A stretch of 64,000 nt of DNA from Litoditis marina (lineage: Eukaryota; Nematoda; Chromadorea; Rhabditida; Rhabditidae). Both the position numbers and the translations under genes were made by a program. Where the stretch lies: NCBI GenBank assembly GCA_964036275.1, contig OZ038435.1, positions 31,167,521-31,231,520 of the forward strand, written 5' to 3'. Below are positions 52,101-62,550 of the stretch, piece by piece. The notes under the pieces were generated by a model. The model was not told the DNA's origin, searched no databases, and saw nothing but the letters and a program-made list of their open reading frames with translations. Every line of letters begins with the position of its first letter. Position 1 is the first letter of the stretch.

Positions 52101-54112
52101 TGGTGATGCTCTGCAATTTGGCGGAAGGAGGGGCTCAGAAATGTGCCATGTACTGGTCGGAAAAGCGGGGAGAAGCTGTCAAGTTCGGCGACTACAAGGT
52201 ACAAATTTCACTGTTTTGGGTAGTTCAGGCTAGAAAGTTGAGTCACTGTGTGATAGTAATAACAATAGAGGGACACAATTGAATTCCAGGAGGCCGCAAT
52301 CTTCGTTATTCAGCTCAATCATCTAATATCTAGGGAAAGACAATAATTCTATACATAAGTTTGTATCTTTCGGAAGTAAAAGAGATTTCAGATCACAAAC
52401 GTTGAAACCAGGCCTGACCCGGTGGAAGGCGTCAAATGGACTGTTCTTGATGTAACTTTCAAGTAAGTCTTTCACACCAATTAACCAGTAAGATAGCAAG
52501 TACGCATATTAGTTGTGGTAACAGTAGAGTAGGGTTGTTAATCGAGTTCAAAATTTCGAGTTTTCGAGTTTTGGGAAATTTTGAGTTTTCGATTTTTGGG
52601 AAATTTTGAGTTTTCGAGTTATTTCGAGTTTTCGAGTTTCGAGTACTCATATTACTCGAAACTAATTTTTTGAATCAATTCATTCTAGGGGCGAGACTTT
52701 CCAAGTGTTCCACTTGCTGGTTACATGGTGGCCGGACCAGCTGGCCCCGGTTGACCCGGCCCCCATGGTGGCCCTCTTCAAATGGGTCAAGAAGACGAAT
52801 GAGAAGGAACATCCGGTTCTCGTTCACTGCTCGGCCGGAGTGGGCCGCACGGCCACTTTTGTTGGTGGGTTTAGAGATTCATCATTGTAGTTTGATCTCA
52901 AAAAGCGTGGTGGTTTACGAATTTTAATCGAAAGAAGTAGTAGTAAACTACAAACACAGTGGAATAGTACATCAGTCATCGTATGGATCTGTTTTTCAAA
53001 GAACAAACACTATAGCCACGGTTCACAACGTTTGAGAGTCGGACTGGATCAAAATCGTACTCAAAAAATGATGTCACGTTTACTGTTTTTGCCTATCAGT
53101 TGCTGAATGAACTCCTCATACTTTTGGATCTATGGAATACAGTTTTGCAATAAGTTCATACATTATCCTTAGAGAGCAGTGTAGGAGGTTATACACAGAC
53201 ATTACCAACTTGAATTGTTCCTTTCTGTGTGAGTACACCTCCACTTTTAAAGGTGCACGCAGACCATGAATTTGACCTTTTCCCGTGAAATGCTCAAATG
53301 TATCATGACGTCAAAATACTGGTAATTTTCAGGAATCGACTACGCCAGTCAAAGAATCAGAGAGAATGGAAACACGAATCTGCAAGATATAGTCAAGGAA
53401 ATGAGAGCGCAGAGATATCAGGTATAGCGCATAATGGACATATTTATCAAGTAGACATTATGCCAAGTTCGACCCTATTTTGTACATGTTATAACTAATC
53501 AAAACACCCTATACGGTTTTATCACTTGTAATAGCAGTTATTAGAGATTTTTCCTCTGCAAACTCTCATTCGAGATTTTTTGTACACGCTGCCTAACTTA
53601 CTTGAGAAATATAGAAACTAAGAACTGAAGAAAGATTAAAAAACTACCTAAATCAGTATCTTACAGGCAATTCAGTCGCATGTGCAGTACCTCTACCTGC
53701 ATATGTGTCTTCTCGAGTACTTTGTGCAGGTCGGTTCAAGTTTCAAATTCAAGTTTTATTCGTCACATCACGTTACATTGTTACACGGATATTGCCAAAT
53801 GAGCTGGTCAGTGGCAAGTCTTCATATCTAGCCTGAAAACGTCAATGAATATTCATGTTTCCCATGTTGGCGACTTCGCTTTTCAACTTTGTGGCTTGTG
53901 GATGAAACTGACCCAAAGCGTGTAGGCCATCAACGATATTATGGAATACTATGCTAAAACCTGATTTATAATTGATTTTATTATGCTTTTTAAATTTTCA
54001 GGAAGGTATGGTGACACGTGATGACAAACTGCAAGAGTTCTACGCGGAATACCAGAGACACGCGGAACGGAAGATGGTGCGACGGAAGGCGGAAGAGGAG
54101 GGCGGCAACTAG
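49146..54112 (+). CDS. non-receptor protein tyrosine phosphatase, nematode type
   Basis: Hydrolyses phosphotyrosine on proteins in the cytosol. Exons: 49146-49158 (tentative; ATGs at 49068 and 49008 are in the same frame), 49944-49987, 50312-50407, 50874-50974, 51489-51612, 52037-52198, 52392-52462, 52689-52864, 53333-53421, 53667-53729, 54002-54112 (TAG). All phases match; about 349 residues. A Ser/Lys-rich N-terminus precedes one PTP domain: RYTDVICWD and NDYIHASWM (substrate-loop region), EFWCMIFQE and VMLCNL, the WPD loop in TWWPDQLAP, the P-loop HCSAGVGRT with the catalytic Cys, and a Q-loop region MRAQRYQAIQSHVQYLY. All catalytic residues are present, so it should be active. The C-terminus is charged (RKMVRRKAEEEGG). 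Many nematode PTPs of this size are sperm-enriched, which fits the ssp and msp neighbours; that role is inference. A TTTCGAG-repeat remnant abuts the acceptor of exon 8. Confidence 0.85.
52533..52660. mobile_element. truncated TTTCGAG foldback element before a PTP exon
   Basis: Starts GTAGGGTTGTTAATCGAGTT as at 20811, then TTTCGAG/TTTTGAG repeats, but lacks the right-hand ACAACCCTAC. It ends about 30 bases before the exon at 52689. Confidence 0.65.
52884..52955. mobile_element. TGTAGTTTGA short foldback element (family E) in a PTP intron
   Basis: ATTGTAGTTTGATCTC at the left and AGTAAACTACAAAC at the right are inverted, with a middle of about 45 bases. It starts about 20 bases after the donor at 52865. 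Confidence 0.5.
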
Positions 54113-55079
54113 TCTTGGACCGATCGATATTCGCCAGACTACTGTAGCGATACTTTCTCGTGTGAACTCATTGTATTATGTCGTGAAATGTATCTATAAC
54201 CTGACCATTTCGATAAAAGATGACTACAATCTATGTTAAGTTTTGGGAACTATATTCGTGGGAGCGTGTATCGTCATTAAAGTTTCACAATCTCGTGTTT
54301 GAACACCTCTGAACGACCGTGGTATTAATCTGGTTTTTTTCCTTCTCACTATTTGAATGTCAAATTGGTAGCTGTAACTTGAAGTGATCATTTCTCTCTA
54401 ATTGTGACCTTCGAGCTAGCAGTTCATCGTATAGAGCTTGAAAACCTGATTACGAACATATAAGTTTTGGATCTTCATCTTGAAGATGAGAACTTGCTGT
54501 GAATAATAAAAGAGACTCTGTCGGGGTTCTATTGGTTGTGATGAACAGTAGAATACTGATGAGAGACAGGGAACGCAAGCTATTCCAGAATATCAAATGG
54601 AGATTATTGTTTTTCATTGCTGACAGAACAAAGAGAGCTGGCGTCGCATAAAGCCCTCATTGTACCGGTGTTTTCCAGTTACCCTTTCACTATCTCTCTG
54701 AACCTCAATTTGCAAACTGCACAGCACTGCACGATCTCTCTCTACTGCAGTGCACTGCAAACTGACTCAAACTGTACAACCTCTCTCTACCTCAATTTGC
54801 GGCTCCTTGAACATTGCTTTTTCTCTGCTCCCACATCCCGGCCAGAAATAAATCTCGCCCACGGACAACACCTCCGCGTTCCACGTACTATCTCGCCGGT
54901 GAGAAAACACTCATGGGTACGGACCCACGGGATAGTACGTGAAACTCATGCTGTGCTTACCAAATAATGCAGTTACGTATTTTTCCATCCGTACAGAATC
55001 AAACCACAGAACGTTCTGTTTTTCTTCCTGGAACGAGCGACTCCTAGAAAATACTTTGTTTTTCCAGGCTGTGAAAGAA
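54113..55079. other. intergenic, CT-rich patches and a short inverted repeat
   Basis: No gene seen. 54880-54945 holds CACGTACTATC...CGCC and its inverse GGGATAGTACGTG. A TTTTTCCAG at about 55059-55067 lies 12 bases before the next start codon and may be an acceptor for spliced-leader trans-splicing. Confidence 0.5.
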
Positions 55080-55729
55080 ATGAAGTTGCTACTAGTGCTC
55101 GTTGTATTAATGGCACTGTGCAGTGCGGACAAACTTTGTTCGGATCTCGATGAGAATGGTTATCCGACTCAGGCGGCCAAAGATAGATGTTGGTACGGAA
55201 AACAATGCGGTTTTCACGTGAGTACTGTTATTAGCAGTATGTGAATTAGTGTCATTGCTTTTTATCGCTTTTTATCGCTTGACAGAGAATTGTTTGCCTT
55301 GGTCATTGCGTTCATTGTTAGCCTACAATCCGGAAAAGTAAGAGTAAGAGTAGAGTGATTTCTCTTAGTCAAGATAATAAATTTTACAGATTTATGAAAC
55401 ACTTGTTCGGTGAGAGTTTGAAAAAAATCGTTCAGCTTTGAAAAAAATCAAGGTTTCGAGTCACGCTCATAAAAACAAGCATCACAATTTCAGATTTTTA
55501 GTGTGATTGGAAATATAATAAGTGTTCAGTTCTTGTTGCACGCTCATTCACAGTTTCGTATTGGCATTGGTATTGGTATTTCGTATTTTTTCTCTGGCAA
55601 CGTTGACTGATGTTAGTATGATTTATATTATTTTATTCCTCAATACTTTTTTTTCAGGACCCTCCGGAGTGTATTCGGTTGGGACCACCCGGTACTCCTT
55701 ATGAATGTACATGCGTCTTCTCAGGGTGA
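55080..55729 (+). CDS. small secreted cysteine-rich peptide, unknown function
   Basis: Two exons, 55080-55217 and 55658-55729 (TGA), joined in phase 0, encode 69 residues. The N-terminus MKLLLVLVVLMALCSADKLC is a typical signal peptide with likely cleavage after CSA. The mature peptide is about 53 residues with six cysteines: LCSD, RCWYG, QCGFH, ECIRL, ECTCVF, enough for three disulfides. It contains GPPGTPYE near the end. The donor is GTGAGT and the acceptor TTTTTTTTCAG. No family is recognised. The acceptor-like TTTTTCCAG just upstream suggests trans-splicing of the message. Sitting between a PTP gene and the msp array, it could be a seminal or sperm peptide, but that is only context. Confidence 0.7.
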
Positions 55730-56038
55730 AGGGTGGTTAAGGTTCATCGAAAGATTCTTCATGCTCATCAAAATTTGAAAAATAATTATTTCGATATAAT
55801 AAAACAATTCTAATTGGGATTTGATTCATTGATTTTGCATGTGAAAGCGTGAAAAATTTCGTCTCGCACTTCTGCAGGAAAAATACTACTATTTGTATCA
55901 AAAACTAATGTAAAGTGAGAAACGATTAGCTTTTGAGATTGCACTGCATATAATATAGAAATGAAGGTCAATTACTCAAGAAGTTTTTGCGACTCACACG
56001 CACAAGGTGAAAATTAAGTAAACAGTTTCAATTGAATA
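55730..56038. other. intergenic spacer to the msp array
   Basis: AT-rich, no gene seen. An AATAAAA at about 55797-55803 can serve as poly(A) signal for the small peptide gene. Confidence 0.5.
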
Positions 56039-56043
56039 TTTAT

Positions 56044-56540
56044 TCAAGGGTTGTACTCGATGGGGAGGTTCTTTCTGCGGACCATTCCGTCCCCCTGGAA
56101 CCATTCCCTGCGGAACTGCTTGGCAGCTCCATCGGGGGTGTTGGTCCACTCGATGGTGATACGGTCGTTGTTGGTGTCCTCCTGTCCGTAGGCGAAGGCG
56201 TCGCAAGACACAGCCATGAGGATGGCCTCCTTGGGGTCGAGAACTCCGCTTCCGGGGTCAACACCAAGACGCTTCATGTTGGTCGTCTTGATGGCCCATC
56301 CGATACGGTGACCAGAAGAGTTGGTGATCTGGAGCACCAAATATTAACATTGGATTATAACAGAAAGTAACAGAGGAAACGAGCATGAAAGAGAAAGATA
56401 AGAAAAAGATAAGAGAAGGAGAGAGAGCAATATCAAACTGTTACCTTGATGTGGTAGGTGTGCTTGTCATCGTAGGGGGCATTGAAGACGATCTTCGTGC
56501 CAGGCTGGGTGTTGATGTCTCCGGGAGGTACAGATGCCAT
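56044..56540 (-). CDS. msp: major sperm protein, array copy 1
   Basis: Cytoskeletal protein that drives crawling of nematode amoeboid sperm by filament assembly, and outside the cell signals oocyte maturation. Exons 56445-56540 (ATG at 56540) and 56044-56328 (TGA) on the minus strand give 126 residues. It starts [20 protein letters not shown], with exon 1 ending HTYHIK, and ends [13 protein letters not shown], almost colinear with C. elegans MSPs (127 residues). The differences are typical of another species ([11 protein letters not shown] for VINSSARRIGY). The 116-bp intron is a feature many C. elegans msp genes lack. A TATA box at 56578-56585 lies about 38 bases upstream. The stop TGA overlaps the poly(A) signal (TGAATAAA). 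Confidence 0.96.
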
Positions 56541-56577
56541 TGCTGCTGCGATGTGACTTCAGACCATTCCACCTCCC

Positions 56578-56585
56578 CTTTTATA
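56578..56585 (-). promoter_or_regulatory. TATA box of msp copy 1
   Basis: TATAAAAG on the minus strand in the context CTTTTATAC with the conserved CCATTCCACCTCCC next to it. The same arrangement occurs at 58575-58582, 60581-60588 and 62588-62595. Confidence 0.75.
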
Positions 56586-57157
56586 CTTTTTTTCATTCTA
56601 ATGATGAAACGTTCAACCACGTTTCGAAAACCTGTCTAGACTGATCACGTTACCTTTCCTGAAACTCGTTTTTGGCGCGTGGTAACGGAAACTGAGACGG
56701 AATCATGGAAGTTGTAAAAACGAGCCGTTCCACTAAATTGTTCATTTCTAGCTCTCGACTTCGAAGTATGGGTGCAGCTCAAACCATACCGCAGCCTGAT
56801 ACTTCTAAACAACAAACAGCCGAAAATGCAAACGAAAAACGTTGTTTCGTTCGAAAGTTCTAGATATTTATGCTCAAACTTACATACCGGTGAATAAAAT
56901 GTTTCTATTTTACTTCAACAAGGTCAACTGAGACAATCAATCGTTTCCTTCGGAAATTCTAGACATTTATGCTCAAATTTACATACCGGTCAATAAAAGT
57001 ATATTTTATGAAACATTTTTTAATAGGTGTTTTGTATAATTCTGCTGTGAAGGTGAATTGATGAAAAGCGTAATGGCCAGAAAGCGAAAGTGAAAAGTTC
57101 TCACTGTGATTACAAACTTTCCGATAGAATTATGAGTGTTTGAGAACGAATGCTAAA

Positions 57158-57291
57158 TATACTAGAAGAAAGTTGAAAAGTCACGTAGAATTAGCATGCT
57201 AATTAGGAATCGTGAACTGTCTCCTTGCACTTTTCTGACTTATGCTGTGTTTCACATGTTTTACGTGACTGTGCGATTGACTAACAGTATA
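57158..57291. mobile_element. family D MITE inside the msp unit (with counterparts in units 2 and 3)
   Basis: TATACTAGAAGAAAGTTG to GATTGACTAACAGTATA with the family core CTTGCACTTTTCTGA. Counterparts are at about 59162-59295 and 61169-61302. The copy starting at 63179 is cut at 63247, where the array ends. Confidence 0.7.
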
Positions 57292-57412
57292 TTTACAGTT
57301 GTAATCATAGTTTTTACGTGGAATCGCGTGGCGAACCGTTGAATTGAGTTTTGCCAGCATTGTTTTGATTACGTGTTGGCATAGGTTACAGGGTCGCACT
57401 TACCATGGCTGC

Positions 57413-57478
57413 GTTGTAGTTTGATCTTCATAGAGCTTGGAAACTCCAAAATACGGTAAAGGGATCAACCTACAACTC
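57413..57478. mobile_element. family E foldback inside each msp unit
   Basis: GTTGTAGTTTGATCTTC and GGGATCAACCTACAAC are inverted ends. Repeated in the same position in units 2 and 3, next to the tRNA gene. Confidence 0.5.
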
Positions 57479-57524
57479 TGAAAATATTGACTCGCAAATC
57501 ACTCATTTAAAAGCAAAAGTAAAG

Positions 57525-57596
57525 CCCGATGCGGGGCTCGAACCCGCGACAGCCAGATTAAGAGTCTGGTGCTCTACCGACTGAGCTAACCGGGCT
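57525..57596 (-). tRNA. tRNA-Lys (CTT), array copy 1
   Basis: Minus strand. Acceptor GCCCGGT pairs with ATCGGGC; D arm GCTC/GAGC; anticodon stem CCAGA/TCTGG around loop CTCTTAA, anticodon CTT; T arm GCGGG-TTCGAGC-CCCGC. A box TAGCTCAGTCGG and B box GGTTCGAGCCC are intact. No intron. The base after the stem (discriminator) would be T, and a short T4 run follows eight bases further. Confidence 0.9.
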
Positions 57597-57771
57597 GCGT
57601 TTACCAAATGTCTTCAATCTGATAGTAGCTGGGTGTCCCCATGTGTCAAAATGGCATCACAATGTGTCACTCTGTACAGAAACTTTGTTATGTTATTCTA
57701 TTGGTTCTTCTATAAGTTGAGAAACCAGTGAAACCATTTTATACAACGTAAACAGCCTATGCAAGTGAAGC

Positions 57772-57880
57772 TATACTAGAAGTAAATTGTGAGGAACCGT
57801 GCATTTTTTGATTGCACGTTTCTGAGCTCTGTTGTGTTCAAAACATGTTTCACGTGGCTGTGTAATTGACTAACAGTTAT
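57772..57880. mobile_element. second family D MITE in the msp unit
   Basis: TATACTAGAAGTAAATTG to TAATTGACTAACAGTTAT, shorter than the copy at 37097. Counterparts are at about 59776-59884 and 61783-61891. Confidence 0.7.
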
Positions 57881-58040
57881 TCTCTTTACAGACAAAGTTT
57901 CCAATACGCGGGAGTGAATCATTCGTGTTTTCTCTCTCGATATTAGGGTTGTAAAGTTTGTTAAATTACATTTTCCAACCAACACCCATTTCAAGCAATA
58001 AATACAAACAAATAACAGGTGAAGAACAAACACACTTTAT

Positions 58041-58537
58041 TCAAGGGTTGTACTCGATGGGGAGGTTCTTTCTGCGGACCATTCCGTCCCCCTGGAACCA
58101 TTCCCTGCGGAACTGCTTGGCAGCTCCATCGGGGGTGTTGGTCCACTCGATGGTGATACGGTCGTTGTTGGTGTCCTCCTGTCCGTAGGCGAAGGCGTCG
58201 CAAGACACAGCCATGAGGATGGCCTCCTTGGGGTCGAGAACTCCGCTTCCGGGGTCAACACCAAGACGCTTCATGTTGGTCGTCTTGATGGCCCATCCGA
58301 TACGGTGACCAGAAGAGTTGGTGATCTGGAGCACCAAATATTAACATTGGATTATAACAGAAAGTAACAGAGGAAACGAGCATGAAAGAGAAAGATAAGA
58401 AAAAGATAGGAGAAGGAGAGAGATCAATATCAAACTGTTACCTTGATGTGGTAGGTGTGCTTGTCATCGTAGGGGGCATTGAAGACGATCTTCGTGCCAG
58501 GCTGGGTGTTGATGTCTCCGGGAGGTACAGATGCCAT
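58041..58537 (-). CDS. msp: major sperm protein, array copy 2
   Basis: Exons 58442-58537 (ATG) and 58041-58325 (TGA). The protein is identical to copy 1 as read here (126 residues), with TATA box at 58575-58582 and stop/poly(A) overlap at 58036-58043. It is preceded by almost the same promoter block as copy 1. Small indels in the T-run next to the TATA box distinguish it. Confidence 0.96.
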
Positions 58538-59527
58538 TGCTGCTGCGATGTGACTTCAGACCATTCCACCTCCCCTTTTATACTTTTTTTTGCATTCTAA
58601 TGATGAAACGTTCAACCACGTTCCGGAAACCTGTCTAGACTGATCACGTTACTTTTCCTGAAACTCGTTTTTGGCGCGTGGTAACGGAAACTGAGACGGA
58701 ATCATGGAAGTTGTAAAAACGAGCCGTTCAACTAAATTGTTCATTTCTAGCTCTCGACTTCGAAGTATGGGTGCAGCTCAAACCATACCGCAGCCTGATA
58801 CTTCTAAACAACAAACAGCCGAAAATGCAAACGAAAAACGTTGTTTCGTTCGAAAGTTCTAGATATTTATGCTCAAACTTACATACCGGTGAATAAAATG
58901 TTTCTATTTTACTTCAACAAGGTCAACTGAGACAATCAATCGTTTCCTTCGGAAATTCTAGACATTTATGCTCAAATTTACATACCGGTCAATAAAAGTA
59001 TATTTTATGAAACATTTTTTAATAGGTGTTCTGTATAATTCTGCTGTTAAGGTGAATTGATGAAAAGCGTAATGGAATGGCCAGAAAGCGAAAGTGAATA
59101 GTTCTCACTGTGATTACAAACTTTCCGATATAATTATGAGTGTTTGAGAACGAATGCTAAATATACTAGAAGAAAGTTGAAAAGTCACGTAGAATTAGCA
59201 TGCTAATTAGGAATCGTGAACTGTCTCCTTGCACTTTTCTGACTTATGCTGTGTTTCACATGTTTTACGTGACTGTGCGATTGACTAACGGTATATTTAC
59301 AGTTGTAATCATAGTTTTTACGTGGAATCGCGTGGCGAACCGTTGAATTGAGTTTTGCCAGCATTGTTTTGATTACGTGTTGGCATAGGTTACAGGGTCG
59401 CACTTACCATGGCTGCGTTGTAGTTTGATCTTCATAGAGCTTGGAAACTCCAAAATACGGTAAAGGGATCAACCTACAACTCTGAAAATATTGACTCGCA
59501 AATCACTCATTTAAAAGCAAAAGTAAA

Positions 59528-59599
59528 GCCCGATGCGGGGCTCGAACCCGCGAAAGCCAGATTAAGAGTCTGGTGCTCTACCGACTGAGCTAACCGGGC
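59528..59599 (-). tRNA. tRNA-Lys (CTT), array copy 2
   Basis: As copy 1 except for one change: the variable loop reads CTTTC instead of CTGTC (base 46, G to T). All stems still pair; boxes A and B are intact. Confidence 0.88.
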
Positions 59600-60044
59600 T
59601 GCGTTTACCAAATGTCTTCAATCTGATAGTAGCTGGGTGTCCCCATGTGTCAAAATGGCATCACAATGTGTCACTCTGTACAGAAACTTTGTTATGTTAT
59701 TCTATTGGTTCTTCTATAAGTTGAGAAACCAGTGAAACCATTTTATACAACGTAAACAGCCTATGCAAGTGAAGCTATACTAGAAGTAAATTGTGAGGAA
59801 CCGTGCATTTTTTGATTGCACGTTTCTGAGCTCTGCTGTGTTCAAAACATGTTTCACGTGGCTGTGTAATTGACTAACAGTTATTCTCTTTACAGACAAA
59901 GTTTCCAATAAGCGGGAGTGAATCATTCGTGTTTTCTCTTTCGATATTAGGGTTGTAAAGTTTGTTAAATTACATTTTTCAACCAACACCCATTTCAAGC
60001 AATAAATACAAACAAATAACAGGTGAAGAACAAACACACTTTAT

Positions 60045-60543
60045 TCAAGGGTTGTACTCGATGGGGAGGTTCTTTCTGCGGACCATTCCGTCCCCCTGGA
60101 ACCATTCCCTGCGGAACTGCTTGGCAGCTCCATCGGGGGTGTTGGTCCACTCGATGGTGATACGGTCGTTGTTGGTGTCCTCCTGTCCGTAGGCGAAGGC
60201 GTCGCAAGACACAGCCATGAGGATGGCCTCCTTGGGGTCGAGAACTCCGCTTCCGGGGTCAACACCAAGACGCTTCATGTTGGTCGTCTTGATGGCCCAT
60301 CCGATACGGTGACCAGAAGAGTTGGTGATCTGGAGCACCAAATATTAACATTGGATCATAACAGAAAGTAACAGAGGAAACGAGCATGAAAGAGAAAGAT
60401 AAGAAAAAGATAGGAGAAGGAGAGAGAGAGCAATATCAAACTGTTACCTTGATGTGGTAGGTGTGCTTGTCATCGTAGGGGGCATTGAAGACGATCTTCG
60501 TGCCAGGCTGGGTGTTGATGTCTCCGGGAGGTACAGATGCCAT
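60045..60543 (-). CDS. msp: major sperm protein, array copy 3
   Basis: Exons 60448-60543 (ATG) and 60045-60329 (TGA), same 126-residue protein. The intron is two bases longer (extra GA). TATA box at 60581-60588, reading CTTTTATATT instead of CTTTTATACT. Confidence 0.96.
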
Positions 60544-61534
60544 TGCTGCTGCGATGTGACTTCAGACCATTCCACCTCCCCTTTTATATTTTTTTTTTGC
60601 ATTCTAATGATGAAACGTTCAACCACGTTCCGGAAACCTGTCTAGACTGATCACGTTACTTTTCCTGAAACTCGTTTTTGGCGCGTGGTAACGGAAACTG
60701 AGACGGAATCATGTAAGTTGTAAAAACGAGCCGTTCAACTAAATTGTTCATTTCTAGCTCTCGACTTCGAAGTATGGGTGCAGCTCAAACCATACCGCAG
60801 CCTGATACTTCTAAACAACAAACAGCCGAAAATGCAAACGAAAAACGTTGTTTCGTTCGAAAGTTCTAGATATTTATGCTCAAACTTACATACCGGTGAA
60901 TAAAATGTTTCTATTTTACTTCAACAAGGTCAACTGAGACAATCAATCGTTTCCTTCGGAAATTCTAGACATTTATGCTCAAATTTACATACCGGTCAAT
61001 AAAAGTATATTTTATGAAACATTTTTTAATAGGTGTTTTGTATAATTATGCTGTTAAGGTGAATTGATGAAAAGCGTAATGGAATGGCCAGAAAGCGAAA
61101 GTGAATAGTTCTCACTGTGATTACAAACTTTCCGATATAATTATGAGTGTTTGAGAACGAATGCTAAATATACTAGAAGAAAGTTGAAAAGTCACGTAGA
61201 ATTAGCATGCTAATTAGGAATCGTGAACTGTCTCCTTGCACTTTTCTGACTTATGCTGTGTTTCACATGTTTTACGTGACTGTGCGATTGACTAACAGTA
61301 TATTTACAGTTGTAATCATAGTTTTTACGTGGAATCGCGTGGCGAACCGTTGAATTGAGTTTTGTCAGCATTGTTTTGATTACGTGTTGGCATAGGTTAC
61401 AGGGTCGCACTTACCATGGCTGCGTTGTAGTTTGATCTTCATAGAGCTTGGAAACTCCAAAATACGGTAAAGGGATCAACCTACAACTCTGAAAATATTG
61501 ACTCGCAAATCACTCATTTAAAAGCAAAAGTAAA

Positions 61535-61606
61535 GCCCGACGCGGGGCTCGAACCCGCGACAGCCAGATTAAGAGTCTGGTGCTCTACCGACTGAGCTAA
61601 CCGGGC
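61535..61606 (-). tRNA. tRNA-Lys (CTT), array copy 3
   Basis: As copy 1 except base 66 is G instead of A, turning the last acceptor-stem pair (7:66) from U-A to U-G, which is tolerated. Variable loop as in copy 1. Confidence 0.9.
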
Positions 61607-62051
61607 TGCGTTTACCAAATGTCTTCAATCTGATAGTAGCTGGGTGTCCCCATGTGTCAAAATGGCATCACAATGTGTCACTCTGTATAGAAACTTTGTT
61701 ATGTTATTCTATTGGTTCTTCTATAAGTTGAGAAACCAGTGAAACCATTTTATACAACGTAAACAGCCTATGCAAGTGAAGCTATACTAGAAGTAAATTG
61801 TGAGGAACCGTGCATTTTTTGATTGCACGTTTCTGAGCTCTGCTGTGTTCAAAACATGTTTCACGTGGCTGTGTAATTGACTAACAGTTATTCTCTTTAC
61901 AGACAAAGTTTCCAATAAGCGGGAGTGAATCATTCGTGTTTTCTCTTTCGATATTAGGGTTGTAAAGTTTGTTAAATTACATTTTTCAACCAACACCCAT
62001 TTCAAGCAATAAATACAAACAAATAACAGGTGAAGAACAAACACACTTTAT

Positions 62052-62550
62052 TCAAGGGTTGTACTCGATGGGGAGGTTCTTTCTGCGGACCATTCCGTCC
62101 CCCTGGAACCATTCCCTGCGGAACTGCTTGGCAGCTCCATCGGGGGTGTTGGTCCACTCGATGGTGATACGGTCGTTGTTGGTGTCCTCCTGTCCGTAGG
62201 CGAAGGCGTCGCAAGACACAGCCATGAGGATGGCCTCCTTGGGGTCGAGAACTCCGCTTCCGGGGTCAACACCAAGACGCTTCATGTTGGTCGTCTTGAT
62301 GGCCCATCCGATACGGTGACCAGAAGAGTTGGTGATCTGGAGCACCAAATATTAACATTGGATCATAACAGAAAGTAACAGAGGAAACGAGCATGAAAGA
62401 GAAAGATAAGAAAAAGATAGGAGAAGGAGAGAGAGAGCAATATCAAACTGTTACCTTGATGTGGTAGGTGTGCTTGTCATCGTAGGGGGCATTGAAGACG
62501 ATCTTCGTGCCAGGCTGGGTGTTGATGTCTCCGGGAGGTACAGATGCCAT
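62052..62550 (-). CDS. msp: major sperm protein, array copy 4 (promoter-side unit truncated)
   Basis: Exons 62455-62550 (ATG) and 62052-62336 (TGA), same 126-residue protein. TATA box at 62588-62595. The repeated unit continues upstream to 63247, so about 700 bp of promoter-side sequence is kept, but the tRNA-containing part is absent. Confidence 0.96.

Noticed and set aside
56044..58264. Additional frames over the MSP exons on both strands (75, 76, 112 codons and similar)
   Set aside because: Shadows of the highly biased MSP coding sequence; identical in each array copy for that reason.
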